Of a stretch of DNA of 64,000 bases, positions 1 to 7,269 are shown in pieces. The stretch's first letter is position 1; the number at the start of each line of letters is the position of its first letter. Source of the DNA: Eubacterium sp. UBA3782 (GTDB lineage: Bacteria > Bacillota > Clostridia > Lachnospirales > Lachnospiraceae); the NCBI GenBank assembly GCA_002368795.1, contig DFFG01000003.1, forward strand, positions 11,910 to 75,909, read 5' to 3'. The notes beneath the pieces were generated by a model that was given only the letters and a program-made list of their open reading frames with translations, searched no databases and was not told where the DNA came from. Both the position numbers and the translations under genes were made by a program.

Positions 1-1
1 G

Positions 2-481
2 ACCGGAGGCCTGCAGCGGAAGGCGATCAGCCGTTATGCCGAGGATTACCGGTCCAGGGTGACAGATGTGCATCCGGTCTCTCTGGGAGAGTACAGGACG
101 ACCGCCGATTTCCGGGATCAGGCCGGCGAGCAGCGGAAGATCGAAGAATACTACGAAACCCAAAAGGCAGAGCAGCTGGCCCAGGTCAAGGACTGGCCCG
201 CCTTCGTCGGCTTTGCTCTGGCCGTCGCCTGTGCAGCAGGCGCAGCCTTCGTAAGCCTTATGCTGCTGGCAGGCACCGCGCTTGGACTGATCTTCGGCTT
301 CGTACGGCTGCTGATGAACAGCCGGCAGAGAAAGCAGATCGCCAGTGACTGTGCAGTCAATATCAGCAGCAAGACGGATCTTCTCGACCGTCTCTTTGCA
401 GAATACGAGCAGCTAAAGACTATCTTTTATGAATACGATGCCTACCAGGAGCAGATCGCTGCCGAACTCGGCAAGTTCTGA
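2..481 (+). CDS. Partial hypothetical membrane protein (5' end outside window)
   Basis: The reading frame is open from the first bases of the window to a TGA at 479-481, so the gene starts upstream. A GTG at 59 is an internal valine rather than a convincing start, because no ribosome binding site precedes it and protein-like sequence continues upstream (GLQRKAISRYAEDYRSR). The visible part has a charged helical stretch, then two adjacent hydrophobic segments (roughly WPAFVGFALAVACAAGAAFV and LMLLAGTALGLIFGFVRLLM), then a cytoplasmic-looking helical tail rich in Glu, Asp and Lys. I do not recognise the family. The same frame stays open for 33 more codons after the TGA (see findings), so the visible C-terminus may be truncated. 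Confidence 0.6.
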   Translation, partial: TGGLQRKAISRYAEDYRSRVTDVHPVSLGEYRTTADFRDQAGEQRKIEEYYETQKAEQLAQVKDWPAFVGFALAVACAAGAAFVSLMLLAGTALGLIFGFVRLLMNSRQRKQIASDCAVNISSKTDLLDRLFAEYEQLKTIFYEYDAYQEQIAAELGKF

Positions 482-595
482 CAGGCCAAAGGATCCAGCC
501 AGGACGCCGAGGCGTTCTTTAACCGAAGAACAGAAGCCTGGCGGAGAGAAAAACGCAACTCTTATGAAACGTTCATATTATGAGGAGGTAACACC

Positions 596-1117
596 ATGAA
601 CGAAGTAATCAAGACATTGGAAACAAGAAGAAGCTGCCGGAATTTCAAGGATGATCCCATTCCCGAGGAGATTCTTGCACAGATCATCGAGGCAGGAACC
701 TACGCCGCCACCGGCATGGGCAAACAGTCCCCGATCATCCTGGCCATCACAAATAAAGAGGTAAGAGATAAGCTGTCCGCAATGAACGCACAGATCCTTG
801 GCGCAAAGATCGATCCCTTCTACGGCGCACCGGTGATCCTGGTCGTCCTTGCCAAAAAGGATGTGCCCACCTACCAGTACGATGGCAGCCTTGTCATGGG
901 CAATCTGATGAACGCAGCAAGATCCTTAGGGATCGCCAGCATCTGGATCCACCGGGCAAAAGAAGAGTTTGAGAGCGAAGAGGGCAAGGCACTTCTTGCC
1001 AGCCTTGGCATCGAAGGCGAGTACGAAGGCATCGGCCACTGTGCACTCGGCTACGCCGCAAAAGCTCCGAAAAAGGCAGCTCCCAGAAAAGAGAATTACG
1101 TCTATTACATCCGCTGA
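596..1117 (+). CDS. Nitroreductase family protein
   Basis: This 173-residue protein begins with the N-terminal signature of the FMN-dependent nitroreductase family (RRSCRNF followed by DDPIPEEIL). The conserved helix AGTYAATGMGKQSP follows, and the C-terminal GHCALGYAAKAPKK resembles the usual GYP-type motif. Such proteins are cytosolic homodimers that bind FMN and transfer electrons from NAD(P)H to nitroaromatics, quinones or other acceptors. The length is at the short end of the family. A strong AGGAGG lies seven bases before the ATG. It is probably monocistronic, with a hairpin at 1176-1193 as its likely terminator. The family call is firm; the substrate is unknown. Confidence 0.88.
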   Translation: MNEVIKTLETRRSCRNFKDDPIPEEILAQIIEAGTYAATGMGKQSPIILAITNKEVRDKLSAMNAQILGAKIDPFYGAPVILVVLAKKDVPTYQYDGSLVMGNLMNAARSLGIASIWIHRAKEEFESEEGKALLASLGIEGEYEGIGHCALGYAAKAPKKAAPRKENYVYYIR

Positions 1118-1171
1118 CAGGCAGAGCCTTCAGAGGATCTTATCCATCAGTCATGAACAGGCAGACATCTG

Positions 1172-1201
1172 TTGACAAGGCAGATGCCTGCCTTTTATAA
1201 T
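1172..1201 (+). promoter_or_regulatory. metA promoter with a dyad between -35 and -10
   Basis: TTGACA (1172-1177) and TATAAT (1196-1201) are separated by 18 bases. The spacer carries a perfect 7-base inverted repeat, AAGGCAG-ATGC-CTGCCTT (1176-1193), followed by TTTTATAATTTT. The dyad could be an operator. It could also be the Rho-independent terminator of the nitroreductase gene, or serve as both. The predicted leader is only about 20 nt, so there is no room for a SAM riboswitch before metA. Confidence 0.65.
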
Positions 1202-1227
1202 TTTGAATCAAATGGAGGTGATGCATT

Positions 1228-2151
1228 ATGCCGATCAAGATACAGCAGGACCTGCCCGTCCGTGAGAAACTGGAAGAAGAAAATATATTCGTTATGGACG
1301 AGGACCGCGCCCTGCATCAGGACATCCGCCCGCTGCAGATCCTGATCCTCAATCTGATGCCGCTCAAGGAAGCGACAGAGCTGCAGATCCTGCGCTGTCT
1401 GTCCAACTCCCCGCTGCAGGTGGATGTAACCTTCATGATGGTCACTTCCCACATCGTAAAAAACACATCCGTCAGTCACATCAACAAATTTTATGTGACC
1501 TTCAACGAGATAAAGAAAAAATACTTCGACGGCATGATCATCACCGGAGCACCCGTAGAATTCTACCGTTTCGAGGAAGTCGACTACTGGGCAGAGCTGA
1601 CCATGATCATGAATTGGGCCGACAAACACGTGACATCCACCATGTACCAGTGCTGGGGAGCACAGGCCGCACTCTACTACTATTACGGCATCCCCAAAAA
1701 ACTTCTGGACCACAAAATGTTCGGATTGTTCGAGCACAAAGTCAACAACCGCCGCATCCCTCTGGTCCGCGGCTTCGATGACGTATTCATGGCACCCCAT
1801 TCCCGCCACACCGAGGTCAATTTGGATGACATCCGCAAGGTAAAGGAGATCACCATCCTGTCAGAATCCGACGAAGCAGGTTTTTTGCTTGGCATGGCCA
1901 AAGAAGGACGCAGGATCTTCGTCCAGGGACATCCCGAATACGACAGGCTCACTCTGGACGCAGAATACCATCGCGACCTCGACAAATGCCTGGAGATCCA
2001 GATGCCCAAAAACTACTACCCAGGCGATGACCCCAACCAAAAGCCCATGCTCACCTGGCGGTCCATGTCCACCAATCTCTACAACAACTGGCTGAACTTC
2101 TACGTTTACCAGACGACTCCCTACGATCTCTACGGAGCACCTTCATTTTAA
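1228..2151 (+). CDS. metA: Homoserine O-acetyltransferase (MetA family, Glu111 type)
   Basis: The 307-residue protein is full length for the MetA family, which acylates homoserine in the first committed step of methionine synthesis. The catalytic set is visible: nucleophile Cys142 (QCWGAQAA), His235 and Glu237 (GHPEYDR). Residue 111 is Glu (GAPVEFYRFEEV). In this family Glu at 111 goes with acetyl-CoA use, and Gly at this position with succinyl-CoA use as in E. coli, so an acetyltransferase is predicted. This agrees with the O-acetylhomoserine sulfhydrylase encoded 3.5 kb downstream. GGAGGTG precedes the ATG. The gene faces a convergent transporter across repeat element A1. Confidence 0.95.
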   Translation: MPIKIQQDLPVREKLEEENIFVMDEDRALHQDIRPLQILILNLMPLKEATELQILRCLSNSPLQVDVTFMMVTSHIVKNTSVSHINKFYVTFNEIKKKYFDGMIITGAPVEFYRFEEVDYWAELTMIMNWADKHVTSTMYQCWGAQAALYYYYGIPKKLLDHKMFGLFEHKVNNRRIPLVRGFDDVFMAPHSRHTEVNLDDIRKVKEITILSESDEAGFLLGMAKEGRRIFVQGHPEYDRLTLDAEYHRDLDKCLEIQMPKNYYPGDDPNQKPMLTWRSMSTNLYNNWLNFYVYQTTPYDLYGAPSF

Positions 2152-2190
2152 ATCCGCTGCTTACGCAGAGAAACGTTCCACCCAGAGAAG

Positions 2191-2280
2191 AAGCCCCTCC
2201 CGGGGAAAGACATTAAAGCGAACAATCTGCAGGCCGAAGGCCGAAGCCGTTCGCGTAATGCCTTTCCCCGGGAGGGGCTT
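2191..2280 (+). repeat. Structured repeat family A, copy A1
   Basis: This is a 90-bp palindromic element between metA and the convergent transporter gene. The outer arms AAGCCCCTCCCGGGGAAAG and its exact reverse complement (19 bp) enclose the family core: ACATTAAAGC, GAAC, ATCTGCAG, a GGCC-GAA-GGCC tip, GAAGCCG, GTTCGC and GTAATGC. It differs from the other copies by a paired change, GCGAAC/GTTCGC in place of GCAAAC/GTTTGC. It probably also ends the metA transcript, since a short T-rich stretch follows. Confidence 0.85.
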
Positions 2281-2380
2281 TAATAACGGATCTAAAAATG
2301 TGCAAAAGGGTGGGGACACTGCAAATGCAGTGTCCCCTGGTGTTATGCGTTTATGGATGTGTTTACATCTATGAGATGGC

Positions 2381-3748
2381 TTACTGCGGGGGCATGTTTG
2401 CCATCATGCGCTCAGCATTCTCTTTTGCATACTTGGCTGCCTCAGCATCTGTAATGCGGTAGAAGATAGCCATAATAGCTGCTGCTACAATGAATACGAT
2501 GCCAGGGAGCATGAAAGTAACTCTCATGAAGCTGTTTACCCAGTTTGCATCCGGAGTAAAGCCTGCAACGTATCCGGTGGAGGACAGAAGCATCAGACCG
2601 ATGGTTCCGCCGAGAGCCATACCGATCTTCATAGGCGGAGAAGCAAGGCCGGCAGCGATTGCACGGGTATCTTTTCCGGTCTTCCACAGGTAATACTCAC
2701 CTGCATCAAGGAAGATCAGGACCATGTAAGGCATGTAGGTGTAGGTACCGAAGGCGGTGATCGCCATGCAGATGATATACAGGATCCAGCTCTTGGCTGC
2801 GATAAAGCTCAGGATGATCAGGCCGATACCGAAGGTTGCGAAACCAAATACACAGGAATTCTTCTTTCCGAGCTTAGCACCCACGCTGGGCATGATCATG
2901 GCGGCTACGAAGCCGACAACAGCAGCGACCAGAGAAGCGACGGTCAGCTTTGTGAAGTCACCGACTACATAAATGAAGTAGTAGGTATAGTTGGACTGAT
3001 ACATGTAGGTTGCAACGTACATTACCGTAAAGGCAACGAATGCAGCCAGCATCTGCGGGTTCTTTACGATCGTACCGATCATATCACCGACGGTGATGGT
3101 GGGACCGGAAGCATCCTTGTTGACCTGCGGATCCTTGCCGTCTGCCAGTGCAGAGATACGGCCCAGAGCCCAGGGCATCGGAATCATGAAGACAAGTGCT
3201 ACGACGAAGTAGTTCCAGCTTCCGAAGGGAAGGACAGTGACCAGCGTCGGAATGAAGGAACAGATGAGCGTGATGACGGTGGACTGACGGGTCATGTTGA
3301 TGGACATTGCGTTTCTGTTCGCCATGTTCGCTCCGGCAACAGCTGCAAGTACACCGTAGTAACCAGTCTGGATCAGGTTCATTAAGCAGTTCAGAATCGT
3401 ATAGGATACGGAAAGAACAGCTACACGAACGACCATAGGTGCTGTACTGGTGTTGCAGACCTCAAGGAGGATCATGACGGCCAGTACCCAGCGGCCATAG
3501 TACAGCCAGGTCTGGTTTTTGCCCTTGTTGCCGATCTTGACCTTCTCGATGATGGCACCGGCAAACAGGGAAACAATAAAGTCAATTGTCTTTGCGATAC
3601 CCAGCGCAGCGGCCAGGGTCGCGGCAGGAATCAGAAGTACCTCAGTTGCGAAGGTATTCAGGTACATGAATCCAACCATGATGGCCAGGGTAAGGAGTGA
3701 ATACGAACCCATGGTCCATATTTCTTTTTTGCTGCTTGTTACTTCCAT
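2381..3748 (-). CDS. MFS/GPH-type (glycoside-pentoside-hexuronide:cation) transporter
   Basis: The protein has 455 residues and about twelve hydrophobic segments, with the layout of the GPH sugar-cation symporter group of the major facilitator superfamily. It starts MEVTSSKKEIWTMGSYS, and an early cytoplasmic loop holds IEKVKIGNKGKNQTW. The start at 3748 is chosen because AGAGAGGAGAAA precedes this ATG; an upstream in-frame ATG at 3811 has no such site. It is divergent from the MATE gene and convergent with metA. There is no neighbouring glycosidase or kinase to suggest a substrate. The family is fairly sure; the transported sugar is unknown. Confidence 0.8.
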   Translation of the reverse strand: MEVTSSKKEIWTMGSYSLLTLAIMVGFMYLNTFATEVLLIPAATLAAALGIAKTIDFIVSLFAGAIIEKVKIGNKGKNQTWLYYGRWVLAVMILLEVCNTSTAPMVVRVAVLSVSYTILNCLMNLIQTGYYGVLAAVAGANMANRNAMSINMTRQSTVITLICSFIPTLVTVLPFGSWNYFVVALVFMIPMPWALGRISALADGKDPQVNKDASGPTITVGDMIGTIVKNPQMLAAFVAFTVMYVATYMYQSNYTYYFIYVVGDFTKLTVASLVAAVVGFVAAMIMPSVGAKLGKKNSCVFGFATFGIGLIILSFIAAKSWILYIICMAITAFGTYTYMPYMVLIFLDAGEYYLWKTGKDTRAIAAGLASPPMKIGMALGGTIGLMLLSSTGYVAGFTPDANWVNSFMRVTFMLPGIVFIVAAAIMAIFYRITDAEAAKYAKENAERMMANMPPQ

Positions 3749-3911
3749 TTTTTTTCTCCTCTCTCTTGACAGGTTCTTAAAAACGCCAAAACCCGCAGTA
3801 ATTTCATGCAATTATTGTAACAAAAGCGAATAATTCAGACTATGTAAGGATAGTACAAAAACTGATGCGTAATTTCGAAAAATTTTATATTTGTCTGGCG
3901 GGTTCTGACTC

Positions 3912-3941
3912 TTGTAATGAATAGCATAAAAGTGATATAAT
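3912..3941 (+). promoter_or_regulatory. Promoter of the MATE exporter gene
   Basis: TTGTAA (3912-3917), an 18-base spacer and TATAAT (3936-3941) are present, with a TGA just upstream of the -10 forming an extended -10. The predicted transcript starts near 3948 and has a leader of about 117 nt before the MATE start codon. Confidence 0.6.
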
Positions 3942-3983
3942 AATTAATTACGAAAGCGGTATAACGCTGATACAGATCACCAA

Positions 3984-4051
3984 AGGGAAGGCAGGAGGAG
4001 CAGGATTTGCTCCTCCCTTTTTGTATATGGCAGGTTTCTTCCCTCCTGCCG
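3984..4051 (+). promoter_or_regulatory. Candidate attenuator in the MATE leader
   Basis: A terminator hairpin, GGAGGAGCA-GGATT-TGCTCCTCC followed by CTTTTT (3994-4022), lies between the promoter and the start codon. The upstream gene is divergent, so the only transcript it can stop is the MATE leader. GGCAGGAGG (3990-3998) can pair instead with CCTCCTGCC further down (4043-4051). That pairing would break the terminator stem, the usual layout of a transcription attenuator. I could not match the leader to a known riboswitch. Confidence 0.5.
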
Positions 4052-4064
4052 GCAAGAGGTTTTT

Positions 4065-5570
4065 ATGGCAGAACAGGAAAAAAGGACGATAAAGACAGCG
4101 CTTGACCTTATTCCCTTTGGCAGCGGCGGGCCGGATCCTGCTGTGCTCAGGGAACGAAAGAGTGAGCTGCCATCCGGCGTGACACGCAGCATGCTTCGAA
4201 GCGATGTGCTGATGATCACCCTGCCCAGTCTCTGTGAACTGGTTCTGACCCAGCTGACCAGTATGGCAGACCAGGTTATGGTCGGGCGGCTTCCGGGGGA
4301 GGAGGGCATCATGGCCCTCAGTGCGGTCGGGATCGCCATGCAGCCGAAGTTTTTGCTGATGACGATGGGCATGGCGATGAATGTAGGTGCTACCGCGATG
4401 ATCGCCCGGTACAGGGGAAAGCAGGACCGGCGGATGGCCAACCAGGCGTTTCGGCAGGCACTCTTTCTGAATCTTCTGCTTGGCCTGGCCTTTTCGGCCC
4501 TGGGGCTTGTGGGAGCAGAAGGGCTGATCCGGTTTATGGGAGGAGAAAACCTGGCGCCAGAGACCATGCAGGCCGGGATCCGCTATGTTCAGATCGCCAT
4601 GTACGGCTTTCTGCCCCTGATGATGACCTTTACCATTACCGGCGCTCTGCGAGGGATCGGTGATTCCCGTACGCCTCTGATATACAATACGATCGCCAAT
4701 GTGGTGAATCTTATCTTTAATTATATGATGATCTACGGAAAGTTCGGGTTTCCGCGCATGGGTGTGGATGGCGCAGCCTGGGCGACGAATATCGGGCAGA
4801 TCGCCGCTTTTCTGATCGCCTTGGCGACTGTGTTTGGGAAGGACCGATATCTTCGCGTGGATCTCAGGGAGCCATTCCGCTTTGACTGGGAGCTGATGAA
4901 GGATATCGCATTGATAGGGATCCCGTCCATGATCGAACAGCTCTTTATGCGCACCGGCATCATTATCTATACGCGCTTTATCGTTGGCCTCGGAGATCTT
5001 TACTACGCAACGCATCAGATCCTGATGAGTGTGCAGGCCATGACCTTTATGACCGGACAGGGATTTGCGACGGCCAGCACTACGCTTATGGGGCAGAGCC
5101 TGGGGAAGCGGCGGTACGATATGGCGAAGCTGTACATGCAGACGACCAGGCAGCTTGGCTTCTGGGTTTCGATCCTGCTGGCACTTCTGATGGTATTCTT
5201 TAACCGGACGATCATCGGCTTCTACAACAGTACGCCGGAGATCATTGCCGTCGGCAGCCAGATCATGATCCTGATGGCCGCAAGCCAGCCGATCCAGAAT
5301 TCCCAGTTCATCATCACCGGAGGCCTGCGGGGAGCAGGAGACACCCGGTACACGGCGGTTGTCATGGCCGTGACCGTCCTGGGTGTGCGCACGGTTCTGG
5401 CCTGGTTTGCCATACGTGTGCTTGACCTTGGCATCTGGGGCGCATGGATCGCCCTGATCGCAGACCAGTGCCTCAGGTCTCTCCTTGTACTTCTCCGTTT
5501 CCGGTCCGGCCGGTGGGCTTTTATCCTTCCTCCGACCCAGGGCGGCGGCCAGGAAAGCCAGGAAGACTAA
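4065..5570 (+). CDS. MATE family multidrug/cation antiporter
   Basis: The 501-residue protein shows the two-fold repeat of about six membrane segments typical of the multidrug and toxic compound extrusion family. Repeated motifs include LPSLCELVLTQLTSMADQVMVGRL in the first half and IGIPSMIEQLFMRTGIIIYTRFIVGLG in the second. MATE proteins export drugs or metabolites in exchange for Na+ or H+. An N-terminal tail of about 45 residues precedes the first segment. It begins at an ATG behind AAGAGG. Its leader contains a candidate attenuator, so expression may respond to a ligand or to translation of the leader. The substrate is unknown. Confidence 0.88.
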   Translation: MAEQEKRTIKTALDLIPFGSGGPDPAVLRERKSELPSGVTRSMLRSDVLMITLPSLCELVLTQLTSMADQVMVGRLPGEEGIMALSAVGIAMQPKFLLMTMGMAMNVGATAMIARYRGKQDRRMANQAFRQALFLNLLLGLAFSALGLVGAEGLIRFMGGENLAPETMQAGIRYVQIAMYGFLPLMMTFTITGALRGIGDSRTPLIYNTIANVVNLIFNYMMIYGKFGFPRMGVDGAAWATNIGQIAAFLIALATVFGKDRYLRVDLREPFRFDWELMKDIALIGIPSMIEQLFMRTGIIIYTRFIVGLGDLYYATHQILMSVQAMTFMTGQGFATASTTLMGQSLGKRRYDMAKLYMQTTRQLGFWVSILLALLMVFFNRTIIGFYNSTPEIIAVGSQIMILMAASQPIQNSQFIITGGLRGAGDTRYTAVVMAVTVLGVRTVLAWFAIRVLDLGIWGAWIALIADQCLRSLLVLLRFRSGRWAFILPPTQGGGQESQED

Positions 5571-5698
5571 TTTTTGCTAATTGGGAATTTCATCCTTTTA
5601 TAAGGAGTGGTATAGTAAGAAAAGGGCAGCCGCATGAACTGCCTTATATGGCAGCTGCATTCGCCAAATTAAGATTTAACCGCACGGAGGAGTACGCA

Positions 5699-6970
5699 AT
5701 GAAACAGGAAACAAAATGCATACAGGCAGGATATGAGCCGAAAAACGGCGAGCCGAGAATGATCCCGATCATCCAGAGCACGACCTTTAAATATGATACC
5801 AGCGAGGATATGGGAAAGCTCTTCGACCTTGAAGTCTCCGGCTATTTCTACACCCGGCTGCAGAACCCGACCAATGATATGGTCGCTGCAAAGATCTGTG
5901 CCCTCGAGGGCGGCACAGCTGCTATGCTGACCTCCTCCGGTCAGGCAGCTACTTTCTATGCCATCTTCAATCTGGCAGGTGCAGGAGACCATGTGGTCGC
6001 CTCCTCCACGATCTATGGCGGAAGCTTTAACCTCTTTAATGTGACCATGCGCCGCATGGGCATCGAGTTTACCTTTGTGGATCCTGACTGCAGCGATGAA
6101 GAGCTGGAGGCAGCGTTCCGTCCGAATACAAAGGCAGTGTTCGGTGAGACCATCGCAAACCCGGCCCTTATTGTTTTTGATATCGAGCGTTTTGCCAAGG
6201 CTGCCCATGCCCACGGCGTTCCGCTGATCATCGACAACACCTTCGCCACACCCATCAACTGCCAGCCCTTCAAATGGGGCGCGGATATCGTCACCCATTC
6301 CACGACCAAATACATGGATGGCCATGACGCGACTGTGGGCGGCTGCATTGTTGATTCCGGCAATTTCGACTGGGCAGCCCATGCGGACAAGTTCCCTGGC
6401 CTTACGACGCCCGATGAGTCCTACCATGGCATCACCTATGTAGAGCGCTTTGGCAAGGAGGGTGCCTTCATCACAAAGGCGACCGCACAGCTGATGCGTG
6501 ACCTTGGTGCGATCCCGTCTCCGATGAATGCCTATCTGCTGAACCTTGGCCTGGAATCTCTGGCTGTCCGCATGCAGCGGCATTGCGAGAACGCACAGAA
6601 GTGCGCAGAGTTCCTGGAGGCCAGTGACAAGGTCGCCTGGGTCAATTTCCCCGGCCTTCCCGGAAACAAGTACTATGAGCGTGCGCAGAAGTATATGCCG
6701 AACGGCACCTGCGGCGTCATTTCCTTTGGAATTAAGGGCGGCAGACCCGCGGCGGAGAAATTTATGAAGAAGCTTCAGGTCGCCATCATCGCCACCCATG
6801 TGGCAGATGCTCATACCTGCGTCCTTCACCCGGCATCCTCTACCCATCGTCAGATGACGGACGAGGAACTGGCTGCTGCCGGCGTTCCGGCAGATCTGGT
6901 CAGACTGTCTGTGGGCATTGAGAACGTGGATGACATCATCGATGATCTCAGACAGGCACTGGCAGACTAA
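5699..6970 (+). CDS. metY: O-acetylhomoserine sulfhydrylase (aminocarboxypropyltransferase)
   Basis: This is a 423-residue PLP enzyme of the Cys/Met metabolism family. It is predicted to make homocysteine from O-acetylhomoserine and sulfide. The PLP lysine is Lys204 (STTKYMDGHD), with Asp179 in IIDNTFATP contacting the cofactor ring. TSSGQAATF and a C-terminal RLSVGIEN are also family motifs. The start at 5699 is chosen for CGGAGGAG just upstream; the open frame extends further up but overlaps the MATE gene and lacks a site. With the Glu111-type MetA it forms an acetyl-based direct sulfhydrylation route. A methionine gamma-lyase role cannot be fully excluded from sequence. Confidence 0.92.
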   Translation: MKQETKCIQAGYEPKNGEPRMIPIIQSTTFKYDTSEDMGKLFDLEVSGYFYTRLQNPTNDMVAAKICALEGGTAAMLTSSGQAATFYAIFNLAGAGDHVVASSTIYGGSFNLFNVTMRRMGIEFTFVDPDCSDEELEAAFRPNTKAVFGETIANPALIVFDIERFAKAAHAHGVPLIIDNTFATPINCQPFKWGADIVTHSTTKYMDGHDATVGGCIVDSGNFDWAAHADKFPGLTTPDESYHGITYVERFGKEGAFITKATAQLMRDLGAIPSPMNAYLLNLGLESLAVRMQRHCENAQKCAEFLEASDKVAWVNFPGLPGNKYYERAQKYMPNGTCGVISFGIKGGRPAAEKFMKKLQVAIIATHVADAHTCVLHPASSTHRQMTDEELAAAGVPADLVRLSVGIENVDDIIDDLRQALAD

Positions 6971-7172
6971 GAGAATATGACCGCAGCCCTTGCAGAAGGC
7001 GGGGCTGGCATACGGAAGGTTTTTTGAGAGAGCTGCCGTACCAGGCAGAACAGTACACGCCATACCGGAGAGGATATCCGCAGAGCGGAAGCCTTTCCTT
7101 TTGGAATGGGTGATGTATCCGCGGTCTGGTGTGACAGCTCTTTTATTTGCCTGCTCCGGCCTGTCCGGTGTA

Positions 7173-7219
7173 TTGACATAGCGGCATCTTTCTCTTAAAA
7201 TAAAACAGAACATATGTAC
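7173..7219 (+). promoter_or_regulatory. uvrD/pcrA promoter and LexA-like box
   Basis: TTGACA (7173-7178), a 17-base spacer and TAAAAT (7196-7201) form the promoter. GAACATATGTAC (7208-7219) lies at the predicted start of transcription. It differs at one position from the Gram-positive SOS box GAACATATGTTC, which points to LexA control of the helicase gene. The rest of the 6971-7172 gap shows nothing I can name. Confidence 0.6.
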
Positions 7220-7269
7220 GAGAAGATTTCCGGTCGGTGTGCAGATCCGGACAGGCAGGAGGAAGAGGC

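Noticed and set aside
1118..1227. SAM riboswitch before metA
   Set aside because: The predicted leader is about 20 nt and the gap has none of the S-box conserved blocks.
5571..5698. SAM riboswitch before the O-acetylhomoserine sulfhydrylase
   Set aside because: The 128-bp gap is too short and lacks the S-box blocks; only a weak hairpin is visible.
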